Positions 7,545 to 15,890 of a stretch of DNA of 64,000 bases are shown in pieces; the first letter of the stretch is position 1, and every line of letters begins with the position of its first letter. The notes under the pieces are model-generated. The model saw only the letters and a list, made by a program, of their open reading frames with translations. It had not been told where the DNA came from and did not search any database. The translations under genes and the position numbers were made by a program. The DNA comes from Leifsonia sp. NPDC080035 (GTDB taxonomy: Bacteria; Actinomycetota; Actinomycetes; Actinomycetales; Microbacteriaceae), in contig NZ_CP157390.1 of the NCBI RefSeq assembly GCF_040050925.1, positions 806,001 to 870,000 of the forward strand, in the 5' to 3' direction.

Positions 7545-8205
7545 TCGGCGTGCGAGGCCGACGGCGCCCGTCGGCCGTGCCGCCATGTCGGCAGAGGAGC
7601 GAAGGCGACGGCGGGGTGCGTGGACGGTACTGGGGATACACGCCCTCGCGTTCGTCGTGCTGCTTGCCGGGTTCATCGCGCGCGTGAGGTATGCGGAGGC
7701 CGAGGGCGTCCACCTGGACCCGGTGCTGATCGTGCTTGCGGTGGTCCTCACCGTGGTGGTCATCGTTGCGCTGTCCGTCGCTCTGACGTTCGCCCGCCGC
7801 TCGCGTCTGCGCAGGGCGCTCGAAGCGGCGGGAATCGACGAGCCGACGGTGCTCGGCTACTGGAGCCGGCTCAACACGGTGCCGTTTCTCGCCGACCCGC
7901 GCGGCGTGCCGGGTCGCGGCGTGGATGTCGCCGTCGCTGCCACGACGCAGGGCATCCACCTGTGGGCCCTGATGCGCCGGAGGCTGACCGACTTCGGTCT
8001 CATCTCGTGGTCCGCGATCGTGTCCATCGACGGCGTCAGGAAGACCGTCGGAGTCGGTGTCGAGACGAAGGGAGGAGTCATCACCATCCGCACGGAGCAG
8101 CCGGTAACGCCGTACGCGAAGACCATCGAGCTCTTCCCCATCGGGCAGACGTCGGCCGTCGCGGCGGAACGGCTGCGGGCGGCCGATCCCCGGCCGATCC
8201 CCTGA
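7534..8205 (+). CDS. Membrane protein with two TM helices and a C-terminal cytoplasmic domain
   Basis: A 223-aa protein from a GTG inside the preceding gene; ATG 7585 (MSAEERRRRRG) is an alternative start. An Arg-rich N-terminus is followed by two membrane helices (AWTVLGIHALAFVVLLAGFI and VLIVLAVVLTVVVIVALSVAL), then a soluble region of about 140 residues containing GIHLWALMRRRLTDFGLISWSAIVSIDGVRKTV. This beta-rich tail resembles a PH-like domain, but I cannot assign a family. It overlaps the 62-aa gene and ends at a convergent hairpin. Confidence 0.65.
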   Translation: MIADRRARPTAPVGRAAMSAEERRRRRGAWTVLGIHALAFVVLLAGFIARVRYAEAEGVHLDPVLIVLAVVLTVVVIVALSVALTFARRSRLRRALEAAGIDEPTVLGYWSRLNTVPFLADPRGVPGRGVDVAVAATTQGIHLWALMRRRLTDFGLISWSAIVSIDGVRKTVGVGVETKGGVITIRTEQPVTPYAKTIELFPIGQTSAVAAERLRAADPRPIP

Positions 8206-8222
8206 GCGGCACGCTCACCCGG

Positions 8223-8242
8223 TGCGGTCGAAGGCGACCGCA
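8223..8242. terminator. Convergent hairpin
   Basis: Perfect 8-bp stem TGCGGTCG/CGACCGCA with loop AAGG, placed between two genes that converge. No T run on either side. Confidence 0.55.
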
Positions 8243-8272
8243 ACAGCTCGGATCCGCGCCTCCCGACCGAGT

Positions 8273-9109
8273 TCAGCGGAACAGGTCGGCGTGGTCCTCC
8301 ACCCAGCTTCGGAACGTGCGGGAGGGCCTTCCCGTGATGCGTTCGTATTCGCTCGAGATGGACGGTGTCGCGCCGACGGCTTCCCTCCAGTCCTTCACGA
8401 TCTGCCGCACCCACACCTCGGGCAGGTACCGCGAGAGCATCGCAGTGGACTCCTCCTCGGTCTGCTCGATCACCGCCACCGGTCGGCCGATCACCGCACC
8501 GATCGTGTCCACCTGCTGCCGCAACGTCAGCCGCTCCGGACCGGTCAGGACCGGCGCCTTCCCGATCAGGTCGTCTCCGGTGAGGGCGATCACCGCGACG
8601 TCAGCGATGTCCTGCTCGTGGATGGGCGCCTGCACCGCCTCCGGGTAGGGCAGCGGCACCGCGCTTTCGCTCCGGACGCCCCAGCTCCACCGGGCGGCGT
8701 TGCTTGCGAACCCGCCCGGCCTCAGGAACGTGTATGCAGCCCCTGACGCTTCGATGGCACGTTCGACTCGGATGAACCGGGAGCCGTTGAAATCCTCGGC
8801 CGCACCAGGGAACGTCACGGCGGACGACGACAGCAGCACCACATGCCGCACGCCGGCCGCAGCGAACGCAGCGATCAGCGCCTCCGGCTCCGCCAGGTCC
8901 GCGTAGAGGAACACCCGGTCCACCGACTCCAGTGCGGCAGCGAACGACGCCGGCTCATTCAGGTCGGCCGCGAACACCTGCACCTCACTGGGCAGCGCCA
9001 GCTTCTCCGGAGTCCGGCTCGAGGCGCGCACCTCCACTCCGCGCGCCATCAGCCCCGTGACCACGGCGCCACCGACCGCACCACTCGCCCCGACGACCAG
9101 AACCGACAT
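8273..9109 (-). CDS. NmrA-like NAD(P)-binding oxidoreductase
   Basis: A 278-aa atypical short-chain dehydrogenase of the NmrA/QOR2 type. The dinucleotide-binding motif GASGAVGG is at residues 7-14, followed by the RASSRTPEK stretch expected to contact NADP. HVVLLSSSAV follows, without the YxxxK pair of classical SDRs, as is usual for this group. Such proteins act as azo/quinone reductases or redox sensors; the substrate here is unknown. It diverges from a TetR gene with operator-like palindromes between the two starts, so it is probably the repressed target. Confidence 0.85.
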   Translation of the reverse strand: MSVLVVGASGAVGGAVVTGLMARGVEVRASSRTPEKLALPSEVQVFAADLNEPASFAAALESVDRVFLYADLAEPEALIAAFAAAGVRHVVLLSSSAVTFPGAAEDFNGSRFIRVERAIEASGAAYTFLRPGGFASNAARWSWGVRSESAVPLPYPEAVQAPIHEQDIADVAVIALTGDDLIGKAPVLTGPERLTLRQQVDTIGAVIGRPVAVIEQTEEESTAMLSRYLPEVWVRQIVKDWREAVGATPSISSEYERITGRPSRTFRSWVEDHADLFR

Positions 9110-9128
9110 GATTTCCTCCCACCGTTAC

Positions 9129-9169
9129 GAATACCGTTCGCGAACAGTATTCGTTACGAACAGCGTTCG
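9129..9169. promoter_or_regulatory. Three operator-like 13-bp palindromes
   Basis: CGAATACCGTTCG (9129-9141), CGAACAGTATTCG (9141-9153) and CGAACAGCGTTCG (9157-9169) are variants of one CGAA-N5-TTCG site. The first two together make a 28-bp palindrome with one mismatched pair. They fill the gap between the NmrA-like gene and its TetR regulator, as expected for an autoregulating repressor. Binding itself is inferred. Confidence 0.75.
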
Positions 9170-9191
9170 AGTCAAGTGGTAGGCTTCCGCC

Positions 9192-9881
9192 ATGGCACAG
9201 CAGGCAGCACCGTCGATGGGGCGGCGCCGCGGACGCTCGGCGAAAGCCCCCCTCACGTCCCAGTCGATCGTCGATGCGGCGCTCGGTCTGATCCGGGAGC
9301 GCGGAGTGGATGCTGTGGCACTTCGGCAGGTCGCGGACCAGGTGGAGACAGGGCCGGCATCGCTGTACGCGTACTTCGCGAGCCGCGAGGTCCTCCTCGA
9401 GCACGTCCTGGACGCCGCCTACGCGCAGGTCCAGCTCGTCGACATCGACGACGGTGGGCTCGGGTGGCGGGAAGCGCTCGCCGAGACGATCGTGAACACG
9501 ATCGAGACGTTGGCGCGGTACCCGGGACTGGGTTCTGTCGCACTCGGCACCATCCCCGTCCTCCCCGGAGCGCTCCGACTCGCCGAACACGAACTCTCCC
9601 TCATGGAGGCGGGTGGCATCACCGCCGAGCGTGCGGCGCTCGCCGTGGACCTCATCGCGCAGTTCGCCGCCTCGTCCGCGATCGAGCGCACCGTGCGGCC
9701 GAACGGCAACCGGGGCGACGGCGAACGCGAACAGGTGCGAGCGGCATATGAGAACGCTGACCCCGAGCGCTTCCCCCGCATCCGGGAACGGGCCGCGCTG
9801 CTGACGAGCCCGGACGATCAGGCCCGACGCACCTTCGCGATCCGGGTGCTCATCGATGGAATCGACCGCTCCGCTTCCTGA
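9192..9881 (+). CDS. TetR family transcriptional regulator
   Basis: A 229-aa repressor. The N-terminal helix-turn-helix spans about residues 20-70, seen in IVDAALGLIRERGVDAVALRQVADQ then GPASLYAYFASREVLLEHVL. The C-terminal ligand domain is TetR_C-like (helices around ALAETIVNTIETLARYPGLG). It is transcribed away from the NmrA-like reductase and has three palindromes upstream. The likely job is to repress itself and the reductase until a small molecule binds; the inducer is unknown. ATG 9192 has no strong Shine-Dalgarno. Confidence 0.93.
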   Translation: MAQQAAPSMGRRRGRSAKAPLTSQSIVDAALGLIRERGVDAVALRQVADQVETGPASLYAYFASREVLLEHVLDAAYAQVQLVDIDDGGLGWREALAETIVNTIETLARYPGLGSVALGTIPVLPGALRLAEHELSLMEAGGITAERAALAVDLIAQFAASSAIERTVRPNGNRGDGEREQVRAAYENADPERFPRIRERAALLTSPDDQARRTFAIRVLIDGIDRSAS

Positions 9882-9950
9882 TGGGGGGCCGAGCGGTCAC
9901 ACACCGGTCGGGCTCGCGCAGCGGCAGCCGAGGAGGGGCATGATCCTCCT

Positions 9951-10826
9951 ATGGACGTCCCGTTCTTCTGGATCGATGTGTTCGCCGACCGGCAGCTGAC
10001 CGGCAACCCGCTCTCCCTCGTGCCGGATGCGGATCCCCTCGACGAAGACACGATGCGTGCGATCGCGCGCGAGTTCAATCAGTCGGAGACGACGTTCCTC
10101 GTCGCGCCGACCGACCAACGGGCGGATGCGCGGCTGCGGTCGTTCACCCCCGATGGCAGCGAGGTGTTCGGCGCGGGCCACAACGCGATGGGGGCGTGGC
10201 TCTGGCTCGCCGAATCGGGACGGCTCGGCACCGGCGGTGCGTTCGTTCAGGAGATCGGCGACGACATCCTGCCGGTCCGGGTGGACTGGGACGACGACGG
10301 ACGGCCGCGGGTGTCGATGGACCAGTCGCCTGCCGCGTTCACCGCGACGGTGGCGGACGTCACACCGCTGGCCGCCGCTCTCGGGGTGGCCGACGCCACG
10401 GTCGCCGGCTCCCCCGAGGTCGGCTCGACCGGCGCCGCCCACCTCCTCGTCCCGCTGGTCTCGGCGGAGGCGGTGGATGCCGTCCACCCCGATCCCCGCG
10501 CCCTGAAGGCGGTGCTCGCAGCCTCAGGCGCCGAGGGCTGCTACGTCTACACGACCGCCGCACCGGCCGACAGCGCTGCCCGGGCGTACGCGCGCTTCTT
10601 CAACCCGACGGTCGGGATCGCCGAGGATGCGGCCACCGGGACGGCCGCCGGCCCCCTGGCGGCGCTGCTGGTCCGGGACGGCGCGGCCGCGACGGGTGCG
10701 CCCGTGATCATCGAGCAGGGCCGCTCCCTCGGTCGGCCGAGCCGGATCGCGGTGACCGTCGACGCCGGTCAGGTGACGATCAGCGGGTCCGGCGTCATCA
10801 CCGGCTCCGGAGCGCTCCGGCTCTGA
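9951..10826 (+). CDS. PhzF family isomerase/epimerase
   Basis: A 291-aa PhzF-fold protein (two similar halves). The family core is seen as FFWIDVFADRQLTGNPL at the start, FNQSETTFLV near residue 40, GAGHNAMGAWLWLAESG near 75, and EDAATGTAAGPLAALL near 225. PhzF proteins isomerise or epimerise small acids and phenazine precursors; the acidic catalytic residue would be the Glu of QSETTF. No phenazine genes lie nearby, so the substrate is unknown. The Shine-Dalgarno AGGAGG sits 14 nt before the ATG and can pair with CCTCCT directly before the start. Confidence 0.88.
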   Translation: MDVPFFWIDVFADRQLTGNPLSLVPDADPLDEDTMRAIAREFNQSETTFLVAPTDQRADARLRSFTPDGSEVFGAGHNAMGAWLWLAESGRLGTGGAFVQEIGDDILPVRVDWDDDGRPRVSMDQSPAAFTATVADVTPLAAALGVADATVAGSPEVGSTGAAHLLVPLVSAEAVDAVHPDPRALKAVLAASGAEGCYVYTTAAPADSAARAYARFFNPTVGIAEDAATGTAAGPLAALLVRDGAAATGAPVIIEQGRSLGRPSRIAVTVDAGQVTISGSGVITGSGALRL

Positions 10827-10835
10827 CGTCCCGCC

Positions 10836-11822
10836 TCAGACGGTCGTGACGACGATCTTGCGCCCACCGTTCTCGCCGCGCTCGAAGCGTTCGTGCGCCT
10901 CCACGATCCGCTCGAGCGGCACCACCGTGTCGACGGCCGGGCGGAACGCACCCGCGCGAACACCGTCGTTCAGGGAGGCCGCCATGCGGGCGACGGCGGC
11001 GGTGTCCGACAGGAGGCCGAACCCGCGGTAGTTCGCGACCCGTACGGTCGGATCCTCGACCGGAGGTGTCGGTCGGCTGTCGAGGAAGCCCGCCGCCACC
11101 AACGATCCGGACGGGCGAAGCGCCCGGATGAGTTCCCGCTGTCCCGGGCCCCGGACAAGGTCGAGTGCGATGTCGGCACCGGCGCCGCCCGTGATCTCGC
11201 GAACGGCATCGACGAGGTCGACCTCGTCCGTGGCGACGACCTCGGCAGCACCCGCCGCGCGCAGTTCCGAGACCCGGGCCGAGCGGCGGGTGACCGCGAT
11301 CGGCTCGGCGCCGATCCGGTTCGCGAGCTGGATGGCCGCCCGCCCGACGCCGCCCGACGCGCCGGAGATCACCACCCGCTCCCCCGGCCGCATCCCCCCG
11401 ACCTCCACCAGCGCGCCGAACGCCGTCGAGAAGGCGACCCAGACGGCCGCCGCCTCCGGAACGGTGAGTTCTGCCGGACGCGGAATGACGGAGTTCGCGG
11501 CAACGGTGATCCGATCCGCATAGCTGCCGCGGCGGTGCGCATCGGGGATGGCCGTGACGATCACGGCGTCGCCCACCGCGACGCCTGCGACGCCGTCCCC
11601 GACAGCCTCCACGATCCCCGTCGCCTCGATGCCCAGCCGGGCGTGCGGGAGCGGGACCGGCGCAGGCGAGGCGCCGGCGCGCATCATCGCATCGATCGGA
11701 TTGACCGCAGTCGCCTCGACGCGCACCCCGACCTCCCCGGGAGACGGCACCGGCGCCTCCTCGTCCACCACGTGCAGAACCTCCGGCCCTCCGAACCGGT
11801 CGAAGACGACGACGCGCGACAT
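10836..11822 (-). CDS. Zinc-free MDR oxidoreductase (NADPH:quinone reductase-like)
   Basis: A 328-aa medium-chain dehydrogenase. The GroES-like N-terminal half carries PGEVGVRVEATAVNPIDAM; the NADP-binding half has GASGGVGRAAIQLA near residue 150. The structural zinc cysteines are absent, as in quinone/enone reductases. It is divergent from an HxlR regulator with a palindrome between them, a common pairing for detoxifying reductases. It converges on PhzF with 9 bp between the ends. The electron acceptor is not known. Confidence 0.88.
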   Translation of the reverse strand: MSRVVVFDRFGGPEVLHVVDEEAPVPSPGEVGVRVEATAVNPIDAMMRAGASPAPVPLPHARLGIEATGIVEAVGDGVAGVAVGDAVIVTAIPDAHRRGSYADRITVAANSVIPRPAELTVPEAAAVWVAFSTAFGALVEVGGMRPGERVVISGASGGVGRAAIQLANRIGAEPIAVTRRSARVSELRAAGAAEVVATDEVDLVDAVREITGGAGADIALDLVRGPGQRELIRALRPSGSLVAAGFLDSRPTPPVEDPTVRVANYRGFGLLSDTAAVARMAASLNDGVRAGAFRPAVDTVVPLERIVEAHERFERGENGGRKIVVTTV

Positions 11823-11880
11823 GTGAACCCCTCTCCCGCCGGGGCGTGCCCCCAGCCGTCTTCCACGCTACGAACCCGAC

Positions 11881-11898
11881 CGTTACCTCCGGGTAACG
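11881..11898. promoter_or_regulatory. Operator-like palindrome for the HxlR regulator
   Basis: CGTTACC (11881-11887) and GGTAACG (11892-11898) form a perfect 7-bp inverted repeat with a 4-bp spacer, 8 bp before the HxlR start and 59 bp before the divergent reductase. Confidence 0.7.
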
Positions 11899-11905
11899 TG
11901 GGTCC

Positions 11906-12256
11906 ATGCTCGATCAGGCCGGCTCCGTGTTCCTCGCCGACTGCCCCACCCGGCTGGCGATCGAGATCCTGTCCGACAAATGGTCGGTGCTCGTCCTCCA
12001 CGCGCTGCGCGACCGCCCGCGGCGGCACACCGAACTCATCGAGCTGATCGGCGGAGTCTCGCGCAAGGTCCTCACCCACACGCTCCGGCGGCTTCAGAAT
12101 TACGGACTCGTCGAGCGCGTGCCGCTGAACGGCCGGCACGTCGAGTACCGTCTCAGCGAGCTCGGACGGACCCTCGACGAGCCGATCGAGGCACTCACCC
12201 GGTGGGCACGCGAGCACGGCCCGGCGATCACGGACTTCCAGGAACCGGCGACCTGA
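11906..12256 (+). CDS. HxlR family transcriptional regulator
   Basis: A 116-aa winged-helix protein. Family hallmarks are the early cysteine in LADCPTRLAIEILSDKWSVLVLHAL, the HTELIELIGGVSRKVLTHTLRRLQ recognition region and the wing VPLNGRHVEYRLSELG. HxlR proteins often sense reactive aldehydes or quinones through the N-terminal cysteine. Location beside a quinone-reductase-like gene and a perfect palindrome supports local control. The ATG is 8 bp downstream of the palindrome, so binding would block its own transcription. Confidence 0.93.
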   Translation: MLDQAGSVFLADCPTRLAIEILSDKWSVLVLHALRDRPRRHTELIELIGGVSRKVLTHTLRRLQNYGLVERVPLNGRHVEYRLSELGRTLDEPIEALTRWAREHGPAITDFQEPAT

Positions 12257-12289
12257 ACCGGAGTCGGTGGTGTCTGGCACCCTCGGTTC

Positions 12290-12847
12290 ATGGCTGACTC
12301 ACGGGTGACGCGCTACGTCGCGCTGTTGCGCGGAATCAATGTGGGTGGCGTGAACCCGATCGCTATGGGCGACCTGGCGTCCGTCTTCCGGGATGGCGGT
12401 TTCGAACACGTGAGGACCCACGGCCAGAGCGGCAACGTGCTGTTCGACACGAACCACGCCGGCGGACCCGCGCTGGAGAGCAGGATCGAGCGGCTGCTCG
12501 CGGATCGGTTCCCCGCCCCCGTCCTGGTCGTCGTCCGTTCGCGTGAGGAGCTGGCCGCCACGGTCGCGGCAGCGCCCGAAGGACACGGTTCCGCGCAGCT
12601 GCGCAGCGACGTGTTCTTCGTGAAGCACCCGCTGACGGCAGAAGCGGCGTTCGCCCAGCTCCCCGAGCTGCGCGAGGGTGTCGACTCGATGGCGATCGGT
12701 CCCGGCGCCCTGTACTTCTCCCGTTCGGCCGCTCTCGCGACGAAGACCCGCATCCAGCGCGTGATGGCGATGCCGATGTTCCAGCAGATGACCGTGCGGA
12801 CCTGGCGTGTGACGACACGGCTCCTGGAGTTGCTCGACGACGATTGA
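12290..12847 (+). CDS. DUF1697 domain protein
   Basis: A 185-aa soluble protein. The opening VTRYVALLRGINVGGVNPIAMGDLASVF and then VRTHGQSGNVLFDTN are the DUF1697 signature, and the C-terminal RTWRVTTRLLELL matches the family's usual ending. The biochemical function of the family is not established. It follows HxlR by 33 bp on the same strand and may be co-transcribed. Confidence 0.85.
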   Translation: MADSRVTRYVALLRGINVGGVNPIAMGDLASVFRDGGFEHVRTHGQSGNVLFDTNHAGGPALESRIERLLADRFPAPVLVVVRSREELAATVAAAPEGHGSAQLRSDVFFVKHPLTAEAAFAQLPELREGVDSMAIGPGALYFSRSAALATKTRIQRVMAMPMFQQMTVRTWRVTTRLLELLDDD

Positions 12848-12882
12848 GCGGGCACCGACGTCGGCCAGCAGTCACCAGCCGC

Positions 12883-13641
12883 TCACTGCAGCAGTTCACC
12901 GAGCCGGTCGAGCTGCTGGCTCCAGCCGGGCTCGAGTCCCGCGAGCATCGGCGCGGCGTCGGCGTCGGCGCCCCTCGCGGTGATGTGCACGCGTAGTGCT
13001 GTGCCGTCACCGGAAGGATCGAGCACCGCATCCACGATGACCTCGAAGACGGGCCGACCCGTCTCATCGACCGGCGAGAGATCGAAGATGAGCTGCCGCC
13101 CGTCATGGACGGAACGCACCACCCCGGCGGACGCGTACTCGGCGCCGTCGCCCTCGCGAAGCACGAGCTCGACCGGAGCACCGGCCTCGGCCGCGACGGA
13201 GCAGCGGACGACCTCGAAGTGCCGGGGCGCCCACCAGCGCGCGGCCTGGGCCGGGTCTGTCCAGGCGCGCCACACCGCATCGGGGGTCGCTGCGATCGTG
13301 CGCTGGAGCAGGATGTCGGCTGTCGCTCCGCCTGCACGGACAGCGGCGGCGTACTGCTGCAGGGCGTCGTCGTCGGCCGTGGCGGAGGCCAAGCCTCCCA
13401 GCCAGTCGGCCAGCTCGCGCACGGCGTCCCGGTCGACCCGCGCGAGGCGACGGCGACCGAGCCGCTCGACGGTGATGACGCCGACCGCTTCCAGCAGTTG
13501 GAGGTGCTTGGTGGTCTGCGGCTGCAGCGCACCGATCGCCGCGGCCACCTCGCCCACCGTACGCGGCCCCGAGGCGAGCACCCCAAGGATGCGGAACCTC
13601 GTCGGCTCCCCGATCGCCGCCAGCGCCTGTTGAGCCTCCAT
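12883..13641 (-). CDS. ArsR-type regulator fused to an SRPBCC (AHSA1) domain
   Basis: A 252-aa two-domain protein. Residues about 1-95 are an ArsR winged helix (ALAAIGEPTRFRILGVLASGPRTVGEVAAAIG, then TTKHLQLLEAVGVI); residues about 105-250 are an AHSA1-like SRPBCC cup (AATPDAVWRAWTDPAQAARWWAPRHFEVV). The metal cysteines of ArsR are absent, so a hydrophobic ligand in the SRPBCC cup is the likelier signal. I use ATG 13641, which has GAGGAGAG upstream; longer frames run into the regulatory region. It diverges from a stand-alone SRPBCC gene. Confidence 0.88.
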   Translation of the reverse strand: MEAQQALAAIGEPTRFRILGVLASGPRTVGEVAAAIGALQPQTTKHLQLLEAVGVITVERLGRRRLARVDRDAVRELADWLGGLASATADDDALQQYAAAVRAGGATADILLQRTIAATPDAVWRAWTDPAQAARWWAPRHFEVVRCSVAAEAGAPVELVLREGDGAEYASAGVVRSVHDGRQLIFDLSPVDETGRPVFEVIVDAVLDPSGDGTALRVHITARGADADAAPMLAGLEPGWSQQLDRLGELLQ

Positions 13642-13660
13642 CTCACTCTCCTCTTGACAC

Positions 13661-13676
13661 ATTCGTTCTGACGAAT
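13661..13676. promoter_or_regulatory. Operator-like inverted repeat
   Basis: ATTCGT (13661-13666) and ACGAAT (13671-13676) form a perfect 6-bp inverted repeat, spacer TCTG. It sits 19 bp before the ArsR-SRPBCC start, overlapping the TTGACA-like and A+T-rich promoter bases shared with the divergent gene. Confidence 0.6.
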
Positions 13677-13723
13677 ATATCGTCTCGCACGTACCGACGC
13701 AATCCGAGAGAGAGGACCGAACA

Positions 13724-14188
13724 ATGAAGACCATCGAACGCACCGTCCCCGCGTCGCCCGAGACGGTGTGGGAGCTCTGGACCACCGCCGACGGCATCTC
13801 CCGCTGGTGGTCGCCGGACGGCTTCCGCACGGAGGTCGAGCGCATCGACCTCCGCCCCGAGGGGGAGCTGGTCTACACGATGACCGCGGAGGACCCGGCC
13901 CAGGTCGCCTTCCTCGAGCAGAACGGCCTGCCGCTCAGCACGCGGGCGCGGAAGGTGTTCACCGAGCTCCGCGAACCCAGCCGGATCGCCTACCGGTCGG
14001 TCATCGACTTCGTGCCCGACCACGAGCCCTACGAGCAGCTCACCGTCGTGGACCTCGAGCCGGCCGCGGACGGCACGCGCGTGGTCATGCAGGTGGAGGA
14101 GCTGCACGACGACGTCTGGACAGAGCGACTGCTCGCCGGACGCGCCAACGAGCTGGACAACTTGGCCCGGCTCGTCACCCCGCGATGA
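13724..14188 (+). CDS. SRPBCC (AHSA1-like) protein
   Basis: A 154-aa single-domain SRPBCC protein: IERTVPASPETVWELWTTADGISRWWSPDGF is the standard N-terminal strand and helix-grip start, and AADGTRVVMQVEEL the later strand. These proteins bind small hydrophobic ligands in a cup; no reaction can be assigned. GAGAGGA precedes the ATG. It diverges from the regulator that carries a related cup domain, so regulator and effector may recognise the same ligand. Confidence 0.85.
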   Translation: MKTIERTVPASPETVWELWTTADGISRWWSPDGFRTEVERIDLRPEGELVYTMTAEDPAQVAFLEQNGLPLSTRARKVFTELREPSRIAYRSVIDFVPDHEPYEQLTVVDLEPAADGTRVVMQVEELHDDVWTERLLAGRANELDNLARLVTPR

Positions 14189-14288
14189 TCTCGCACGCGG
14201 CTCTCGTCTCCCCCGGCAGGATCGATCTGCGCACCGAACCGCTGCGGCCGCCCTTGGCGGTCCGGGGGCGGAGTCGTATCGTTGGGCG

Positions 14289-15650
14289 ATGACGGGAGGC
14301 CGCGGGGGTCGATCGGCGGCGGTCACGGTCGCGGTGCTCTGCCTCGTCCAGTTCGTCGACGTGCTCGGCGTCACGAGCGTCGTCACCGCCATCCCCGCGA
14401 TCCTCACGGGCGTCCGGGCCGATCCGGCAGCGGCCGGGCCGCTGGCAACGACGTACGCGATGTTCTTCGGCGCAACGCTCATCATCGGTGCGCGCCTGGG
14501 TGATCGCTACGGTCACCGCCGCATCCTGCTGATCGGGATCGTGATCTTCGGCGGCATCTCGATCCTCGGGGGAACCGCGAGCGGGATCGTGGCGATCCTC
14601 ATCGTTCGGTCGGTCCAGGGCGCTGCTGCTGCCCTCTCCGCGCCGTCGGCGCTGCGACTGATCCTGCACACCGTCACCGACGCCGCGAAGCGGGATCGGG
14701 CGATCGCCGCCTGGAGCGCCTCCGGCGCGGCTGCCGGCGCGACGGGCTTCCTCGTCGGAGGCGCACTGACCTCCGCGATCGGTTGGCAGGCCGTGTTCTG
14801 GGTCAACGTCCCCGTCGCGGCCGCACTGGTCGCGCTCGTGGTGGGGTTCGCCCGGGATGAGCCCCCGCAGCACGAGAGGGTGCGTCTCGACATCCTCGGC
14901 GCGGTACTCCTCGTCATGAGCGTGATGCCGCTGATCGGCGGTGCCGCCCTCCTGGAGCAGAAGGGCGCTCTGCTCCCGGCCATCGGGCTGATCGTGCTCG
15001 CCGGGCTGTTCGCAACGGCCTTCGTTCTCAGAATGCGGACGGCCGCAGCGCCCCTCATCCCGCGCGCCGCGTTCGCCTCCCGCAACCTCCGGCGCGGCAC
15101 CGTGCAGTCGTTCGCGAACACTGCCGCCACGAGTTCGTCGGCCGTGCTCGCAACGCTCGTCCTTCAGGATCTCATCGAACTGCCGGCGGTCCTCGCCGGC
15201 CTCACGCTCATGGTCTTCAGCATCGCGGTGGTCGCCGGCTCGGCGGCGACCGCACGGGTGGCGACCGCCCTCGGCCCCGATCGGCTCGCCGCCGCGGGTC
15301 TCGCCCTCGTCGCCATCGGCACCCTCGTCCTCGCGGTCACGATCGGCAGCGTCGCCGGGATGGTCGCCGGACTCGCGACGAGCGGACTCGGCCTCGCCGC
15401 CGCCTCCGTCGCCGCCACGCGGACCGGCACCGCGGTTCCAGCCGCTCTGACGGGCAGTGCCGCCGGGATCGTCAACACCGGCGCGCAGCTGGGAACCGCG
15501 ATAGGCACGGCCGTCATCGTCCTCGTCGCCACCGCCTTCGGCACGCCGACCGGCTGGGCTGCGGCAGCTGTGATCGCCCTCGCCTGCGCGGTCTGGTGCG
15601 TCGTTCGACCCCGCCAGGAAGCCGAGGAGACCGTCACCGCACTCCCCTGA
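14289..15650 (+). CDS. MFS transporter (DHA2-like multidrug exporter)
   Basis: A 453-aa integral membrane protein with about 13-14 hydrophobic segments. Motif A is seen as GARLGDRYGHRRILLIG after helix 2, and motif C-like glycine-rich sequence as SGAAAGATGFLVGGALTSAIGWQAVFWVNVP in helix 5, as in proton-driven drug exporters of the DHA2 branch. The substrate is unknown. It begins at an ATG 100 bp after the SRPBCC gene with no obvious ribosome binding site, perhaps leaderless. Confidence 0.88.
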   Translation: MTGGRGGRSAAVTVAVLCLVQFVDVLGVTSVVTAIPAILTGVRADPAAAGPLATTYAMFFGATLIIGARLGDRYGHRRILLIGIVIFGGISILGGTASGIVAILIVRSVQGAAAALSAPSALRLILHTVTDAAKRDRAIAAWSASGAAAGATGFLVGGALTSAIGWQAVFWVNVPVAAALVALVVGFARDEPPQHERVRLDILGAVLLVMSVMPLIGGAALLEQKGALLPAIGLIVLAGLFATAFVLRMRTAAAPLIPRAAFASRNLRRGTVQSFANTAATSSSAVLATLVLQDLIELPAVLAGLTLMVFSIAVVAGSAATARVATALGPDRLAAAGLALVAIGTLVLAVTIGSVAGMVAGLATSGLGLAAASVAATRTGTAVPAALTGSAAGIVNTGAQLGTAIGTAVIVLVATAFGTPTGWAAAAVIALACAVWCVVRPRQEAEETVTALP

Positions 15651-15672
15651 GCCCGCCCGCAGCCCGCCGATC

Positions 15673-15786
15673 GTGGCCGATGTGCGCAAGCGCCTCGGCG
15701 GAACGGTCACGATTCTCGATGAACTGGTCCCGCCGGCGGAGGGCGCGTGGGAGGTGGCCCCTACCCCCGACGTTCGGGAACCGTGA
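15673..15786 (+). other. Possible gene remnant in intergenic region
   Basis: The 240-bp gap after the MFS gene holds a 37-codon open stretch (VADVRKRLGGTVTILDELVPPAEGAW) that reads like a protein tail, but it has only a GTG start and no ribosome binding site. It may be a decayed C-terminus. Nothing else is seen in 15651-15890. Confidence 0.25.
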
Positions 15787-15890
15787 GGGTCGGGCGCCCG
15801 CGCGTCGGGGTTCCGTTAGGAGTCCACCACGGTGGCCGCCCGCGGCGTAGAACCGACGCTTGTGAACATCCTTCCTTCCGCAGGTGCCGC

